This document shows, one piece after another, positions 48,891 to 61,348 of a stretch of DNA of 64,000 nt. A program made the translations under genes and the position numbers. The DNA is from Trema orientale (lineage: Eukaryota; Streptophyta; Magnoliopsida; Rosales; Cannabaceae). Under the pieces are notes generated by a model that searched no databases, was not told the origin of the DNA, and worked only from the letters and a program-made list of their open reading frames with translations. Location: NCBI GenBank assembly GCA_002914845.1, contig JXTC01000029.1, positions 1,318,624 to 1,382,623 of the forward strand, in the 5' to 3' direction. Numbering within the stretch: the first letter of the stretch is position 1; each line of letters begins with the position of its first letter.

Positions 48891-51346
48891 TTTATTCCAT
48901 CTTTGGAGGATGATATTTGATTCATAGAAGTATTTTTTTTTCCCCTCAAGAAAACTACTATGAAACTAGTTTTTGAGTATATATAAGAAATGACTCCTTT
49001 TTACACTTCATTTTTATTAATGTCATTGTTTTCATTTTTATAGCAAAATGATCGTGTATATCAGTTTTTATTGAGTATTAGACGTCAATTAAGTTTCTTG
49101 CTAATGTTTATCAGTTCTTATACTAATTTTATCTTATATACGAAAGAGTAAAACTAAAATACATTTATTTGGAATTAATAAACTCCCCATTTGGCTATAA
49201 AACTTTTTATTTATATGGAAAAATTATGTTTATAACAGAGATCAGTATTAGTTATATACTAATGTATATCAGTCATTATACTGAGTACATATCGTATATG
49301 ACATTGTAAAACTAATATACATACATCGAAACTAATAAATTAAGCAATTTCAATTTTAAAAAAAAAAAAGAAAGAAAGGAAGAAAGATATTTATTAAAAT
49401 GAAGTGTGAAAAATGGCCATTTTCCTAAGAGCCCCATTTTTTAAGAAATTATTACTGGCCATTTTCCTAAGAGCCCCATTTTTTAAAGAAACTATTCTTA
49501 TGAAACAAGCTCTCGATTGTAGGGGTTCTTTTACAAACAACAATTTCTACGTATGGTTTTTGGCATTTAGTAGTTCTTTTAAACTTCAGAAACATAGTAG
49601 TTTTAATAATTTTCTTCCAAAAATAACCGTATTTTAAATCTCAACCATGCAAGTATGATTAATTTAGGTTAATCTTTAACTTACTGGTTGAGGTTCTTTA
49701 ACTGACTAGTTTAGTTTCTTTTTTAAGCATTGAATGGTTTAGTTTCGTGTTTAACTGTGACTAATTTAGGTACCTTCACTAGTCTAGGTTTGTATTTCCT
49801 TTGTAGTAGATGTTAGGTACTTTCACTAGCCTAGGTTTTGTATTTCCTTTGTAGTAGATGTTCGTATTTAATGACTAGTTTACTTTCGCCTTTAATTGTG
49901 GCTAGTTTATTATATTTGTCAACTAACTAGTTTGGATTCTTGTGTATTGACTAGTTTAGGTTATTGTTCAAGTGTAACTGCTTTAGTTTCTTCTCTAACA
50001 GTAATTCGTCTATTATCTTCTTTGACTGTAACTGGTTTTGTTACACCCCTGTGCTGGGCACGTACGAATAAGGCATATCAACGGGTGTTGGACCCATCTT
50101 AGCCGACGCGGGGAATGCGACGATACTCATACTAGTAGAAAAATACGATAAAATTAAAACCTAAAACCATAAAGAACAATAGTCGCGTTCGTATGCTAAA
50201 TTAATACAAACCGTTGTTCAAGAAAATGAAGCATAAAGAAAAAATTAAATAAACATTGCATATGAGACCAATTTAAACTCTAAGTTTATTACTCACAAGT
50301 CGAGGACATATGTACAAAACTTGATATGAGCGAACAACAATCTTAGACTCAATAATAATCATTGTCAAATATATTTTGCTTATTTACAACATGGGGTAAA
50401 AGTGAGCTTAGGAGCTCAGTAAGCATAAACAGTCTATAAGTATAAGTGCAATTCATCATAACACATGCAACGTAATTTCTAGGACCCAATGGTATTATTG
50501 CATGCCCAACATAAGCATAAATCATATCATCGTATATCGTATTAATTTTTTATATTCATACTTGCCTATAAAGAACTTACATGGCTCCCTATTGTTACCT
50601 TGGCTGAGGTTTCACGATCTTTTACCACAATATCATATTTGTTCTTATCATAAAATTTTTCCGGGTATGCTTATATATTCATCATCAATAGGCATGTATG
50701 CATGGAAAAGTATAAAGTTAATATATGCCAATATTATCATATATCGCTTAGCAAATTCCCAAGCATGCACATTCATCATCAATCTTATAACGTAATTTCA
50801 AAATAAAGAAGCATTACTCATACGTATAATTCATGGCATCATGTCAACCAAACATATTAAAACAATTAAGTTCCAATAACATAGGATATAAGGTAAAAAC
50901 GTATATACCATTTTCAACCAACTTATACATCCCCGTGTTATAATTGTGTCTTTTCTTTTCTTACCAAATATGTTGAAAAAGAAAGATAAATAGGCACAGA
51001 CATCTTTAAGACCTCACTTGTTCGTTTTTGAGCAATTTACTAATCTATAGACTACATAGCGAAAATAACCACAGACGCACGTTCTCGAATCAAAATAAAA
51101 TTTGAGATACTAAATATATTTTTATCTATACAAGTTTCTCTCTTAATCGATAGACAACAAAACACAAATCACCACATATCAAATGAACTCAATTGATCTT
51201 CTCAACTCGTATCATTATTTTATTTACAGTAAAGGAGTTAATTAGATTACCTAAGGAATACAATCAGTCCATTAGTTTTAATCAATGACTCAAGTATAAG
51301 CTTTTTAAATTCTAACAGCTCAATTAGGACATTTCAATAAAATTAA
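48891..51346. other. Non-coding DNA with short repeats and an LTR-like stretch
   Basis: A 42-bp tandem duplication (GGCCATTTTCCTAAGAGCCC at 49415 and 49457) makes a repetitive short frame of no significance. From 49640 to 50035 a motif close to ACTAGTTTAGGTT recurs irregularly, including two near-identical 48-bp units from about 49769. At 50039 TGTTACACCCCTGTGCTGGG resembles the start of some plant Ty3-type LTRs, and AGTGAGCTTAGGAGCTCAGT (about 50401) fits such an LTR. No matching end was found, so this stays tentative. Confidence 0.4.
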
Positions 51347-51868
51347 GGGTTAATGATATTAATAACCCATGAATTATACATGTAGTACCACTTTGCCCCC
51401 TAAATTTTCAACTTACATAATATAGTCCCTGAATTATGTAATTGCTACAAAAATGATTCTTTTATCAGAAACTGTTAAATATTTAACAGAAACAAGTTAT
51501 TATAGAGCTCATTGTTTGATAACTATGATAAAAAATAAAATTATGAACTTTTAACTTACACAATAGATCACAAAGGCTTATGCAATTATTGCAGCAACGA
51601 CTTTTTTTTTCCCTCCACAAACTGTTAAATTTTTAACAAGTCTCGTGCAAAATACACAGTTTAGTAATTATGGCTAAAAACGAAATTCTGACTCATCGAA
51701 GTAAATAATACCCAATTATACGTTTTGTCCATGATTATTTTCTGTTATCTAACAGTGTGTAACAAATAGGTCATTGCTATAACAGTTGCATTATTCAGAG
51801 ATTATTATTATTGCTATAACAAAATGATACAATTAGTATAATTTAGGAACCATTATTATATTTAACCC
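51347..51868. mobile_element. Long-TIR MITE, family C copy 1, with 9-bp target duplication
   Basis: The ends GGGTTAATGATATTAATAAC and, reverse-complemented, GGGTTAAATATAATAATGGT are inverted. Flanking TAAAATTAA (51338-51346) and TAAAATTCA (51869-51877) differ by one base. Interior phrases (AACTTACATAATA, TGAATTATG, AACTGTTAAAT) recur at 56765-57178. Confidence 0.75.
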
Positions 51869-52350
51869 TAAAATTCAAAAAGACTACCAAAGGGAGGCAC
51901 TCAAAATAATAAAAGATCGCCTAATTTTCTCCACCTTTAGGTCCTACTTTCGTAAAATACAGCACAAAGCCCTCCGCCAAACCAACCAAACCCCCCCTCC
52001 CCTTTTTCCAACCAAAAAAAAAAATCCTCCTCAAAGAATTAACACAAAATTGTAAGACCAAACCTCTCAGGTTTATGTTTCCCACAGAATAGCCACATCG
52101 TAAAGTTCCACAGTCACCAGGCAAAAATCATCCTCGCACTTTATCACATGCAATGAAATAAATTGAAGGCTAAAACTGGATATCATGGTTGCACAGAACA
52201 AAATCGTATTGATCGAACTCGGTATTTTTACCAAGTTTTAACTTGGTTACAAAGAGAACCAAGCAAACTCATGTCAAAGCACAATTGATGATATAAGCAA
52301 AAAGTACTCTCACAAAATTGAATTATAAATCTATTATATAATATGTGAAA

Positions 52351-54669
52351 TCATCTCATCTGAGCTTGGTGAGAGCCAGAGGTTTCTGAGTCCTGGTTGC
52401 TTGCTTTCGTGTCTTCATTATGCACTTTTGCATTTCGTTCTGCCTCTGCTTTTTCAAGCAATGCCTGTTGCTGCATGGCTGTCATCATCTCCCTCATTGT
52501 CTTCTCTTCTCCTTCAAGCTGCACTTTCATAATACTCTCAGCCTCTTTATCAATTGGCTTAAAGTAATCTTCAATGGCAGCCTCCTGCAAATTTAAGTGA
52601 TTAAGACAATCAGATACTTTACATTACCCCAAATAAATGTCTGACTAGAATCAATTTCACAATTATGACATAACTTATGCCATACGATCATGCCTATCCT
52701 AACCCATCTACTTTACACAGCCGCTTCTATCAATTTATTGTCTCTCGCATTTATTAAGAGGGCACTAAGATTGCTGGTTTTCTTAGCTAATTAAATGCTT
52801 GGGAGTCCAATTCTACAGACTTCATTCAAATGACGTCTATATGCTGTTGGATACACTAGATATCTGTTTACAAATCATCTTTGATCATTGGCATTCTTGT
52901 AATTTCTCTTATATTTCGGTTTTTTGCTTGGTGAATTCATATTCTGCATTAGGGGTAAATCTATCATGTGGCTAGGTGTGAGTGTTTCTTCCAATTTTTG
53001 TCTTAAAATTCTTTCTACTGCAGAGGTTCCCCAATCCACCCCCCACCCCCCTAAAAAAAATCTCACAGATGATAAAACGACCTTGTATTTGACAACTGAA
53101 TGCCTTTAGTATGTATGCAGTATGCTCACCGTAGAGAAAGTGAGACTTAAGTAGCTCATTCAACCTCAAAGCTTCCTTGACACCATTAGACCAACAAAGA
53201 ATTATACAGACACTTGGCAATAGATAAATAAATGACATGCAGAGATAGAAAAAGTGTAATTTCATAAGGTATCTGACTTTAGCACCATATATAAAAACTT
53301 GGGGCTCATGCTTTTTCTTCACCAGAAAAAATTCTTAACAAAGCAAACCCCTAAGACTTTAATGTTAGTTTTTGTTCTTCATTTCCAACAATGATAAAAA
53401 AAAAGAATTGATAAAATAGAAGTAACTTAACAAGAGACATTCAGAAACCCGAACAATATAGATAGCATTCACTTCAGAGAATTCTTTCATCCAAAAAAAT
53501 CATTTCTTTGTCAAACAATAAACTTACTGTTTCTTCTAGCTTCTTGTTTAAAGTTTGCATCTCCTCAACCATTCGGCGAACCTCTGCTAAAATAGCCTGC
53601 TCGGGTATCTTTCTTAGAGCTGCTTTCCTTTCTTCTGCCTGGGGAGGAAATGAGAGGGAGAGACAAGGTATCAAGCACATTGAAACAGAATTTGCCTTAC
53701 ATTCTGAGCGAAAAAAAGAATTTGCCTTACATTTCCTAATGCATAAGTCAAACCCACCCAAGTACTAGTGAACACTTATAACTCAAATATACAGACCAAG
53801 ACATGTATCGAGCAGGTAGGTAGAGAAAAGGTACTTCAAACTGAAGCAAAGTCAGAATTTTCTTTTACAGCATAAGAAAATACCATATAGAAGAAAATCC
53901 AACATGGTAATTTTTAGGGAAAATAAGTTTCTTCATAGGAAACCACTTCTGTTGTTTTCTCTGAAATCAATGAAATTGGAAAAGAAGAAAACACACTATT
54001 CGTTCTTCATCAGGTCTACACCAAAATTGATGCCTATATTTCTTTTAGTAGCACCAGTTGATTAAGTGGAAAATCTATTTAAAGAATTAGTTCCATGATA
54101 CATAGTTGCACATTTTTCAATAGTTTATAGGCTCTAAGCCCATAAACACACTTTATGTTCATAAAACATTACACTAAAATCGTGAACAGATTATAAAAGA
54201 TGACTAAACACCAAGTTTTACCTATCTTACAAGCATTGACACATACACAACTCAGAAGTTAAATTTGGGACACTAGCTAAACAATGTGGCAAAAGCTCAA
54301 TCTACGAAAGCCCATCATGGTACAACAATGAAGTGAAGTTGAGCATCAATGACAAACATATGTAGTTTGCTAAGATTGTGGGAAGTGTCCTCTAAACTAC
54401 ACCATAATTCTCATGCTAATGATATATTAAGATTGTCGTCATCATTCGAAATCGAAATTCTGGTATTAAGCATTCATAAATCCAATACAATGACAATTAA
54501 GCTTCGACAAGTTGGATACATATATAAGCTAAGAATAAGAAGAAAGGTGAACCTGTTTAATGCGGTTCTCCATCTGCAATCGAAACGCCCGGATTCGACG
54601 CTCTTCATAACCGGAAAGAACCCGTACATAAAACAAGGCTTTCCTTCCAAATTCCAATAACTTATTCAT
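52351..54669 (-). CDS. Small coiled-coil protein, 153 aa, unrecognised family
   Basis: Three exons on the minus strand: 54669-54553, 53638-53528 and 52584-52351 (stop TGA 52351-52353). All are phase 0 with GT-AG introns (117, 111 and 234 nt). The protein begins MNKLLEFGRKALFYVRVLSG, then EERRIRAFRLQMENRIKQ. It continues with long charged helices (AEERKAALRKIPEQAI, EVRRMVEEMQTLNKKLEET, EAAIEDYFKPIDKEAESIMK, EEKTMREMMTAMQQQALLEK) and ends in a polar tail. Almost the whole chain is helical or coiled coil, with no catalytic motif and only a weak hydrophobic segment near the N-terminus. It looks like a small conserved plant protein, but I cannot name it. A non-coding first exon with donor CTAAG|GTATTT near 54931 and acceptor at about 54690 is likely. 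Confidence 0.82.
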
Positions 54670-54690
54670 ACTGAACACTTTAAACTTCCT

Positions 54691-56764
54691 GCAAAATCAC
54701 ATACACTTAAACTCAGCTCCATACTAGTAGTCTTAGTAACCCCATATGTCAGATAACCCCCGTCTGGGAACCCGAAAAAAAAAAAAGCAAGCCATACCCA
54801 CATAAAATGAGGTCCAAACAGAACCATACAAAGTAATTCTCAGGTTTCGACACATTTCGTTTCGTCAAAACCAAGTTTACAGGGAAAAAAAAAATAATAA
54901 AAATTAAAATATAAAAAAGGAAAAAAATACCTTAGGAGCTTGGAGCTTCAAGGGGGGGGGGGCTGGGAGCGAGGCGTCTATGGAGGCTGTGAGCACGAGA
55001 TATGGCCGATTGTGTCGTGGGCGGCTGCAGATTTGGTGTTGGGCTGTGGATCGGAGAGGATCTGATAAGAGAATTATCGCAAACGACAAGCGTTTTGCTT
55101 GCCTAAACCTCACCCTTGTCCTTGGATTTGGCTCCTGTGCCTGTGAACGAGCAGCAGGTAGTTACCAAAAGCCTAAAGGGTACTTGATGTTGGTTGATTC
55201 TTGAAGCTTTTTTCATTCCTCTAGTACTAGTACTGTACTGAAAATATAAAACGACAGTAACTCTCGAAAAGGGCAAAGGCAAAGGATAAAAAAAAACGAC
55301 AATAGTTCTGAAGGGTGAAAACGATATGTCGTTCTAGAAGTCAACTCTGATAATTTTTACCCCTCCCTTGATTGTACGAGTTCAGAAATTTGGTACCTTT
55401 TCAATCTTTCAATTTTAGTAATCAAGTCCCCCATATTGATATTTCCCTTCTTGGCAGAACCTCCATAATTCCTAACCCCCGATAAATTCTTCACAGAATT
55501 AGCACGATATAGACTTTTTTCTTTTTCTCTAATCTTTTACAAAAAAAATAGACCGAAGCCACCGTTGTTCGATTTTTTTTTCTTTCTTTTTCTTTCCTTC
55601 AGTTGATTAGAACATCTCTCAAAAAAACACACATATATACATGGTGAAATTATTTCTTTTAAGGTACATATAATAAAACTAACAAAAAACGAAGAATTGA
55701 GCAGCAAAATCTCTCGTACTTATAAAAGCACTTTTTAGACTCTCGTATTAAATCAAAGAAACAATAAAGTAGAAGTCTGCCTGTACCGTAGCACACAAGA
55801 CTATATTATACTTCTCTCCAATCCATGATTCAAAACAAAAAAAAAAATAATCTTGAAAGGAATTTTCTCTTCATTTTGTCCAATTGCCGCCCATTGCAGT
55901 AGTTGTAAATAGAAATGAAAATAATAAACTGCACTTCAAATCCATGAAATATACCATAAGCCCAAAGCTTTGAACAAAAAGAAATGGAGGATTGCACTCC
56001 TAAAATTAAAAAGATTAAAATTCATATTAATAGTGAGTTGTGGCGAGGACCACTAGCAAGAGCGAGAATGACTCGACAAATGCCTCAGGAATTTTTTTTT
56101 TCTCATTCTTATCTTTAGGAAATTAGCCAGACGGTGGAAACAAAATTCTTCTCCGCTCAACGACAATTCCATAAGTTGTGGTTTTTGTCTTTTGAGATGT
56201 ATATGTAAGATGTTTGTTGCTAGTGTTCACAGGCCATGGCCAGATCCATTGTCATTTTTTCCACAAAAAAAAAAAAAAAAAAGTAAAAAAGCAAAATCGT
56301 GAGTTAAAGACGAGTAGAGCACAATTCAATGTGTCGGCACCTTTATAGTGCAGAGTCATATTTTACCGTCTATTTGATTTGATTTAATCTGAGGGTCTAA
56401 AAATACCCTTACAAGTATGAGGAATTTTGCCCCTATTATACTAGAAAATGATGTTGTACATGATAACGTAAAAATTACATGAAGAATCTAATGGCCATTT
56501 CTATTTTTGAAGGTTTTGATAAGGGAATGAGATTCAGATTTTAATTGTCCAAACCCATCGTCTAAATTTATCTAATTCGCGGAACAAATGTGATATTAAT
56601 CTTTTCAAATACGTTATTGTATTTGTACATGTATACAACCTATCGGTTTCAAAGTCAGAGAGCAGGTGTCTTCCGAAATGTTAAAAAACAAATCAATGTC
56701 AAGTTTCCGAATCAATAATGACGAAATGTTGCTTGCCTAAAATTAGGAATAATAATAATAATAT
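54691..56764. other. Leader/promoter of the coiled-coil gene and AT-rich intergenic DNA
   Basis: The minus-strand leader exon probably lies just above 54931, in a GC-rich stretch with a run of G at 54951-54960. Beyond about 55250 I see no gene; poly-A/T runs occur (for example 56264-56283). Confidence 0.45.
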
Positions 56765-57178
56765 GCGTTAAATATAGTAATGATTCCTCAACTATATTTA
56801 TTGTTTCACTTTGCCTTTCGAATTTTTAACTTACATAATAGACCCCTGAATTATGCGATTGTTACAGCAATGACCTATTTCTTAATTTGTCACATGTTAA
56901 TAGTTTATTAACTGAAAACAATTATAAACAAAATATATAATTGGACAATATTTATTTTTATGAGTTAGAATTTCATTTTTAGCCATAATTAGAATTTCAT
57001 TTTTAGCCATAATTACTAAACTGTGCTTTGTACTTGGCTCATTTCTGTTAAAAATTTAATAGTTTGTGAAAAAAAATGATCATTACTGTAAAAAAAATGA
57101 TCATTACTGTAATAATTGCATAAGTCTTGATAATCTGTTGTATAAGTTAGAAATTCATAATTTTATTCTTGACCACTA
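56765..57178. mobile_element. MITE family C copy 2, partial
   Basis: Shares with 51347-51868 the blocks AACTTACATAATA, CCTGAATTATG, AATTGCATAAG and AGTTTGTGAAAAAA. It contains two internal short duplications (AGAATTTCATTTTTAGCCAT twice near 56985; AAAAAATGATCATTACTGTA twice near 57075). The right terminus is not recognisable. Confidence 0.55.
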
Positions 57179-57280
57179 TTCGGGATTGGACCTTGTGTTC
57201 TGATTAATATGACCTGTGATGAATTAAAACAAAATAGGAAATAATTGGGATTATAGTTAAATTATAAAAAGTGTACAGGT

Positions 57281-57570
57281 GTAAGAGCTATCACAACACT
57301 GTCTACGTGTCGAAGTCCTGATGGGCGGTCGATATAGAAAACGACACTTCCCACAGCGTCCTTGCCACGTTAGCGGTTGCAGGAATAGCGTATTTACAAT
57401 ATAATGATAATAATGATGTAATAATAATGTAAGTGTTATCACAACGCTGACACTACGTATCGAGGTCCCGATAGGCGGTCGCAATAACGAACGACACTTC
57501 CCACGGCGTCCCTGTACGTAGGCGGTTGCAAGGATAACTAGCTTACGGATCGACGATTATAATAATGCGG
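57281..57570. repeat. 148-149-bp imperfect tandem repeat
   Basis: GTAAGAGCTATCACAACACT at 57281 recurs as GTAAGTGTTATCACAACGCT at 57429. The two units also share GGCGGTCG, ACGACACTTCCCAC(A/G)GCGTC and GCGGTTGCA(A)GGA at the same offset. They are GC-rich relative to the surroundings. Confidence 0.9.
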
Positions 57571-58624
57571 CAATGATAATAGAATCTAGTTGATGGAGGC
57601 GAATAAACCGACCATAATGCCAGCTAGAGGTTAGATATAGAAATAAAAAGAGTTAGAGACAATAATAATAACAACAATAATAGTAACAGAAATAAGTGAA
57701 GGCTAATAAGAGAACACAAAATCCCGAACTTGTACCACAGGTCGAACACGGAGTTCGAGGAGAGTAGCTCGGGGCCCACAAATCACTGAAGTGCAGGGTT
57801 TAGAGACTGCATGCAAGGAAACTTGTAAAACAAGTTAATGGAAAATAACAAGAAATGGTATGAAAATAATTGACTAGTACGAAAGTGACATAAAACTAAT
57901 TATTAGGCCTAGGACATGTGAATAAATTAGTATGGGCTCAAGAAGTAGACATACAAAAATAATTAAGCTTATATAAATATTTAGGAAAATACCAATACTA
58001 AGGAGACTTGTTGATCAAGATTCACACATGCATGGACATACAAAGATGGGTACGTGTTCAAACATATATTTATATAAAATTAGGACAACAATATGTATAC
58101 ACAAAGGTGTGTGCACGTGTAAGTGTAGAGACTTGATGACCAAGTTATATAAAATATATGCAAATAAAAGTGAGACAAAGCTAATGGTGATAATAACAAG
58201 GAAATAAAAAGGGAAAAGAAGAGGGACTTAGCTTCGGGTTATCAAACAAACCGAGATGGTAGTGGAGATGTTTATATTGAGAGAACCAAGTGGCGATAAA
58301 AGGATGAGGTTTTGGTAACTTTAGATGAGAAGTAGATGGTGATGTTGGTGGTAATACACCCACGGCTTGGACAAAATAACAAGAGGTGGTGGTGATATTT
58401 AGTGGTAATATGAATACAATTAAATAAGAATATGGGTTAGTGTCTAATAAAGGAAATATACGGGGAGTGGAAGATGGTGAGAGCCACGGGTGAACACCAA
58501 AAAGGGAGAGATAAAAATCAAAGAGAGAGATGAAGAGAGAAAGAGAGCACGGCAAAAGAAAGACAAAGAGGTATTGTATTATTGATAGTCCAAGCTCATT
58601 AGTTTTCAAATGAGGGCATTACCT

Positions 58625-58637
58625 CTCTATTTATAGG
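58625..58637 (-). promoter_or_regulatory. TATA-box-like site, minus strand
   Basis: CCTATAAATAGAG on the minus strand, followed by a pyrimidine-rich leader-like stretch (about 58490-58560). An LTR-type promoter is one reading. The reading frame that begins only 16 bases downstream is too close to the TATA to be the expected product. Confidence 0.5.
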
Positions 58638-58854
58638 CAAGGAATGCCTTATACAATAAGGGGACTTCTACTACAAGGGATTGACGTGTCAAATACATAT
58701 TAGCTAGCTTTTCTTAATAGACAAGAGACTTAGGTGTCAAACTCTTGTTAGCTTAAGTTAGCTTAGTGTAAAAGGACTTAGTCAATAAGTGATTGTAGCT
58801 ACAAGGTCTTGATGAGTAAGTTAGAGGCTTCTAGAATTATGTAGCATTAGTGGA

Positions 58855-59095
58855 TAGCCTGTGTGCAAACTATACGTAGCTTGCATGTGATCCAAATGGC
58901 ATGCAACTTGGCTTCGGCTGGAGGAACTCCCAAAACGGCAAGTAGTTTGGCAACAAGTGACATGTAGTTGATCTTCAACGACTCGTAGCTTGAGCAAGGG
59001 TGAAAGGGGGCTCAAACGACACGTAGTTTTAGCCAAACTACATGTCATTTTCTTGAGTTTGTGTTGTTTGTCCCATGACACGTGTAGCTTCACTA
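58855..59095. repeat. Degenerate CRYGTAGYTT motif cluster
   Basis: About eight variants of 'ACxxGTAGxTT' occur in 240 bp (for example TACGTAGCTTG, GCAAGTAGTTTGG, ACATGTAGTTG, CTCGTAGCTTGAG, CACGTAGTTTTAG, CACGTGTAGCTTC and one inverted, CTACATGTC). They lie between the two outward-facing TATA sites, as enhancer repeats do in some LTRs. Confidence 0.55.
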
Positions 59096-59238
59096 AGCTT
59101 GCTTAAGTTTTATTGGTCCCATGCTTAATTGTTATTAATTCTCATTTTAGGACTAATCCCAAAAATTGGGAAAACCCCAAAACATTAAGTCCCCTGAGCT
59201 ACGGTGGATGTGACCATTCGCCGGAGCTCATCAAGCAT

Positions 59239-59246
59239 TATAAATA
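59239..59246 (+). promoter_or_regulatory. TATA box, plus strand
   Basis: TATAAATA within a GC-richer context. A transcription start about 30 bases on would give a leader of about 60 bases before the ATG at 59328. Confidence 0.55.
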
Positions 59247-59327
59247 GAGGGTCTCGCATATGTCTCATAAGCCATGTCTTCCTCTCGGTTGTACATCGAT
59301 CATATCTATCTTTTTTCACTTCCCGTC

Positions 59328-59904
59328 ATGGCTCCTAGCTCAAACTCAGGCTCATCGGGCAGATCCTCGAGGGGTTCGTCTTCTTCTCAGCCACATCCTC
59401 TGAGTAGTAATACTGAGGATGGACATAATACTGAGCACGCCATCATCTCCTCTGCCTACGCCGGTATCTCCTCGAGTAGACCAAGCAGGCATGGATAATC
59501 TCCAGGCTCAGGTCAATGCCTTGAGTGAACAGCTGACTGAGATGCAATTACGTTCCCGAACCAAATTGCACTACTATGTTCAGAGAATCCAAGAGCTTGA
59601 AATGCATGCTACTTATGCTTTTGAGCATGTTTCGGAGATTCAGTCCTACATAGAGCAGAAGATTGCCATTTTGGAGGCAAACCTAAGGATGGCAGAGATG
59701 AACTTGATGGAGGCATATGAGGAGATCGACCGTTGGCGGGAGTTATACTGGGACCTTCGAAGCCGAGTGATTCCGGTTCCGGTGCTAGCATCCCATGTGG
59801 AGCCACAGCCTTCGTACTACGGTGCTCAATCTTCTACGAGCCGACGAGGGCCTCGGAGGTATTCGAATCGTCAGTACCACGGACCTCGAAGCTTCTTCCA
59901 TTAA
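59328..59904 (+). CDS. Unrecognised coiled-coil ORF with a frame break (TE-linked)
   Basis: Two overlapping plus-strand frames. The first (ATG 59328, MAPSSNSGSSGRSSRGSSSS) is serine-rich and stops at 59496-59498. The second (ATG 59419 to TAA 59902-59904; 161 residues) is proline/serine-rich. Its coiled-coil core runs from about residue 28 to 115 (NALSEQLTEMQL, YYVQRIQELEMH, IAILEANLRMAEMNLMEAYE), and its tail is rich in R, S and Y. A one-base slip would fuse them, so either this is a broken gene or translation begins at 59419. TATA at 59239 and AATAAA at 59988-59993 frame it as a compact transcription unit. I recognise no family; a Gag-like or structural role is only a guess. Confidence 0.4.
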
Positions 59905-61348
59905 GCTAGGTTTTCTTGTGTACTAATGAGGAGAGTATTCTGCAAAATGAAATACCTCCTCGAGCCTTGTATGCTCAATGTGATATAAATAAAGAAAAGC
60001 TTGCTTTCTCATATATACATATTAAGGGTTTCACATGTGCATATACGTATGACTATATTTGAAAAAGCAAGCCAAAAATATATATAAGCACCTCTCAGCC
60101 TTTAACATGAAAAATTCAACAACAATTATTTTGGGGAAAAGTAAGTGCATGATTTTGTTGTCCACGAAAAGAGAAAAAAAAAAAAAGAGTTAAGTTCAAA
60201 TAGCTTAACTAAAGGACATGCATGAGGATTGCTTATGAATGATATAAGGTATATAAATTACTTTCAAGCATGTAATTTGCTATCAATAAAAATATTAGAC
60301 TTTAATCCTAGTATAAGACACAGAATAATAATGTAACTATCATGCTAGGATGGTTCCAAATTTAGTTTAGCAATGATACCTACTAAATTAATGATCATAA
60401 AGTGCATGCATGAAGCAAAAATCTAACTTGATAAAATTGATTTTTGCTAATAAAAAGATCCATGCATAGATGTAATATGCATGCATGGGAGGGACACGTC
60501 CAAGGGGACTTACACAAGAATCTTAGTGTAGTTTTTCCTTGGTTTGTCCGAAAATAAAAGTGTCCAAAGAATAAAACCATTTCAGGTGGTATTGGTACAC
60601 GGGCATATTCAAGTGTTGTGCTAATGTTTCAAGACAAGTCACATAGAAACAAAAGCAAGTGGCATCAACCTAGCTTAGTATAGCTTAGGTGTTAGCTGAG
60701 AATACAAGTGAGGAGAGTGGATGTGACAAGCCATGCAAGTGGTGAGGTGTTTGCACAAAAGCTACACACCTATCCTTATCAAGTAGCTTGGGCGGCTACA
60801 AGGAAAGGAAGGAGACAAAGCTTTCAGCTTTGTAAGAAAGGAAAAGTACGAAGTAATAGTAGCCATTTCGGCTACTTCGTAGTGTAGGAACCCGAGAGTC
60901 ACATGCACACATATATACGTGGTAGAGATAAGTGTTATATATAAATATGTGAATGATGGTGCAAGTGGACAAGGAAAAATGCAAGAGAAGAAGTTGCATG
61001 ACAAGTGGCGGCACCCTAGGCTTCCAAGGAATCATTGTGTACTCATTTCAAATGGAAGGATAGCAATGAATGCTATTTCATTTTCAGCTTTATGTGTAGG
61101 TGTAATCAGATTCCTTTCTTGGAATCAAATACATATTTAAAAGCTTGAAAGAGTGAGAGAGGGGCGGAGAGGCCGAGGGCCTTATCTCATGGGTTTGCAT
61201 GGCTATTTAAGCCATGCATGGGACTTGTTTTGGTCCCTAACCCTTCAACCCGAAGGAGAGAATGAGAGGGAAATAGAAAGTTGATAGAGAGAAAATATTT
61301 CGAAAATAAAGAGAAGAAGAAAGAGAGAGAGAGAGAGAAAGAGGCAAT
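59905..61348. other. Non-coding part of the unclassified block
   Basis: It includes AATAAA (59988-59993), an imperfect hairpin GTAGCC-ATTTC-GGCTAC with outer TACGAA/TTCGTA (about 60846-60882), a TATA-like CTATTTAAGCC (about 61202) and a 90-base purine-rich leader-like tract with a GA run (61322-61342). Confidence 0.45.

Noticed and set aside
49413..49637. Frame with a repeated AIFLRAPFFK motif
   Set aside because: It is produced by a 42-bp tandem duplication in non-coding DNA; there is no further coding signal.
54904..55113. Minus-strand frame upstream of the coiled-coil gene as an N-terminal extension
   Set aside because: Splicing from CTAAG|GTATTT into the next exon meets a stop codon after two residues (phase 0), so it cannot be fused to the main frame; at most it is an upstream ORF.
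58181..58609. A 142-residue hydrophobic minus-strand frame after the TATA at 58625-58637
   Set aside because: Its ATG is only about 16 bases from the TATA, and its composition is that of translated CT-rich leader DNA.
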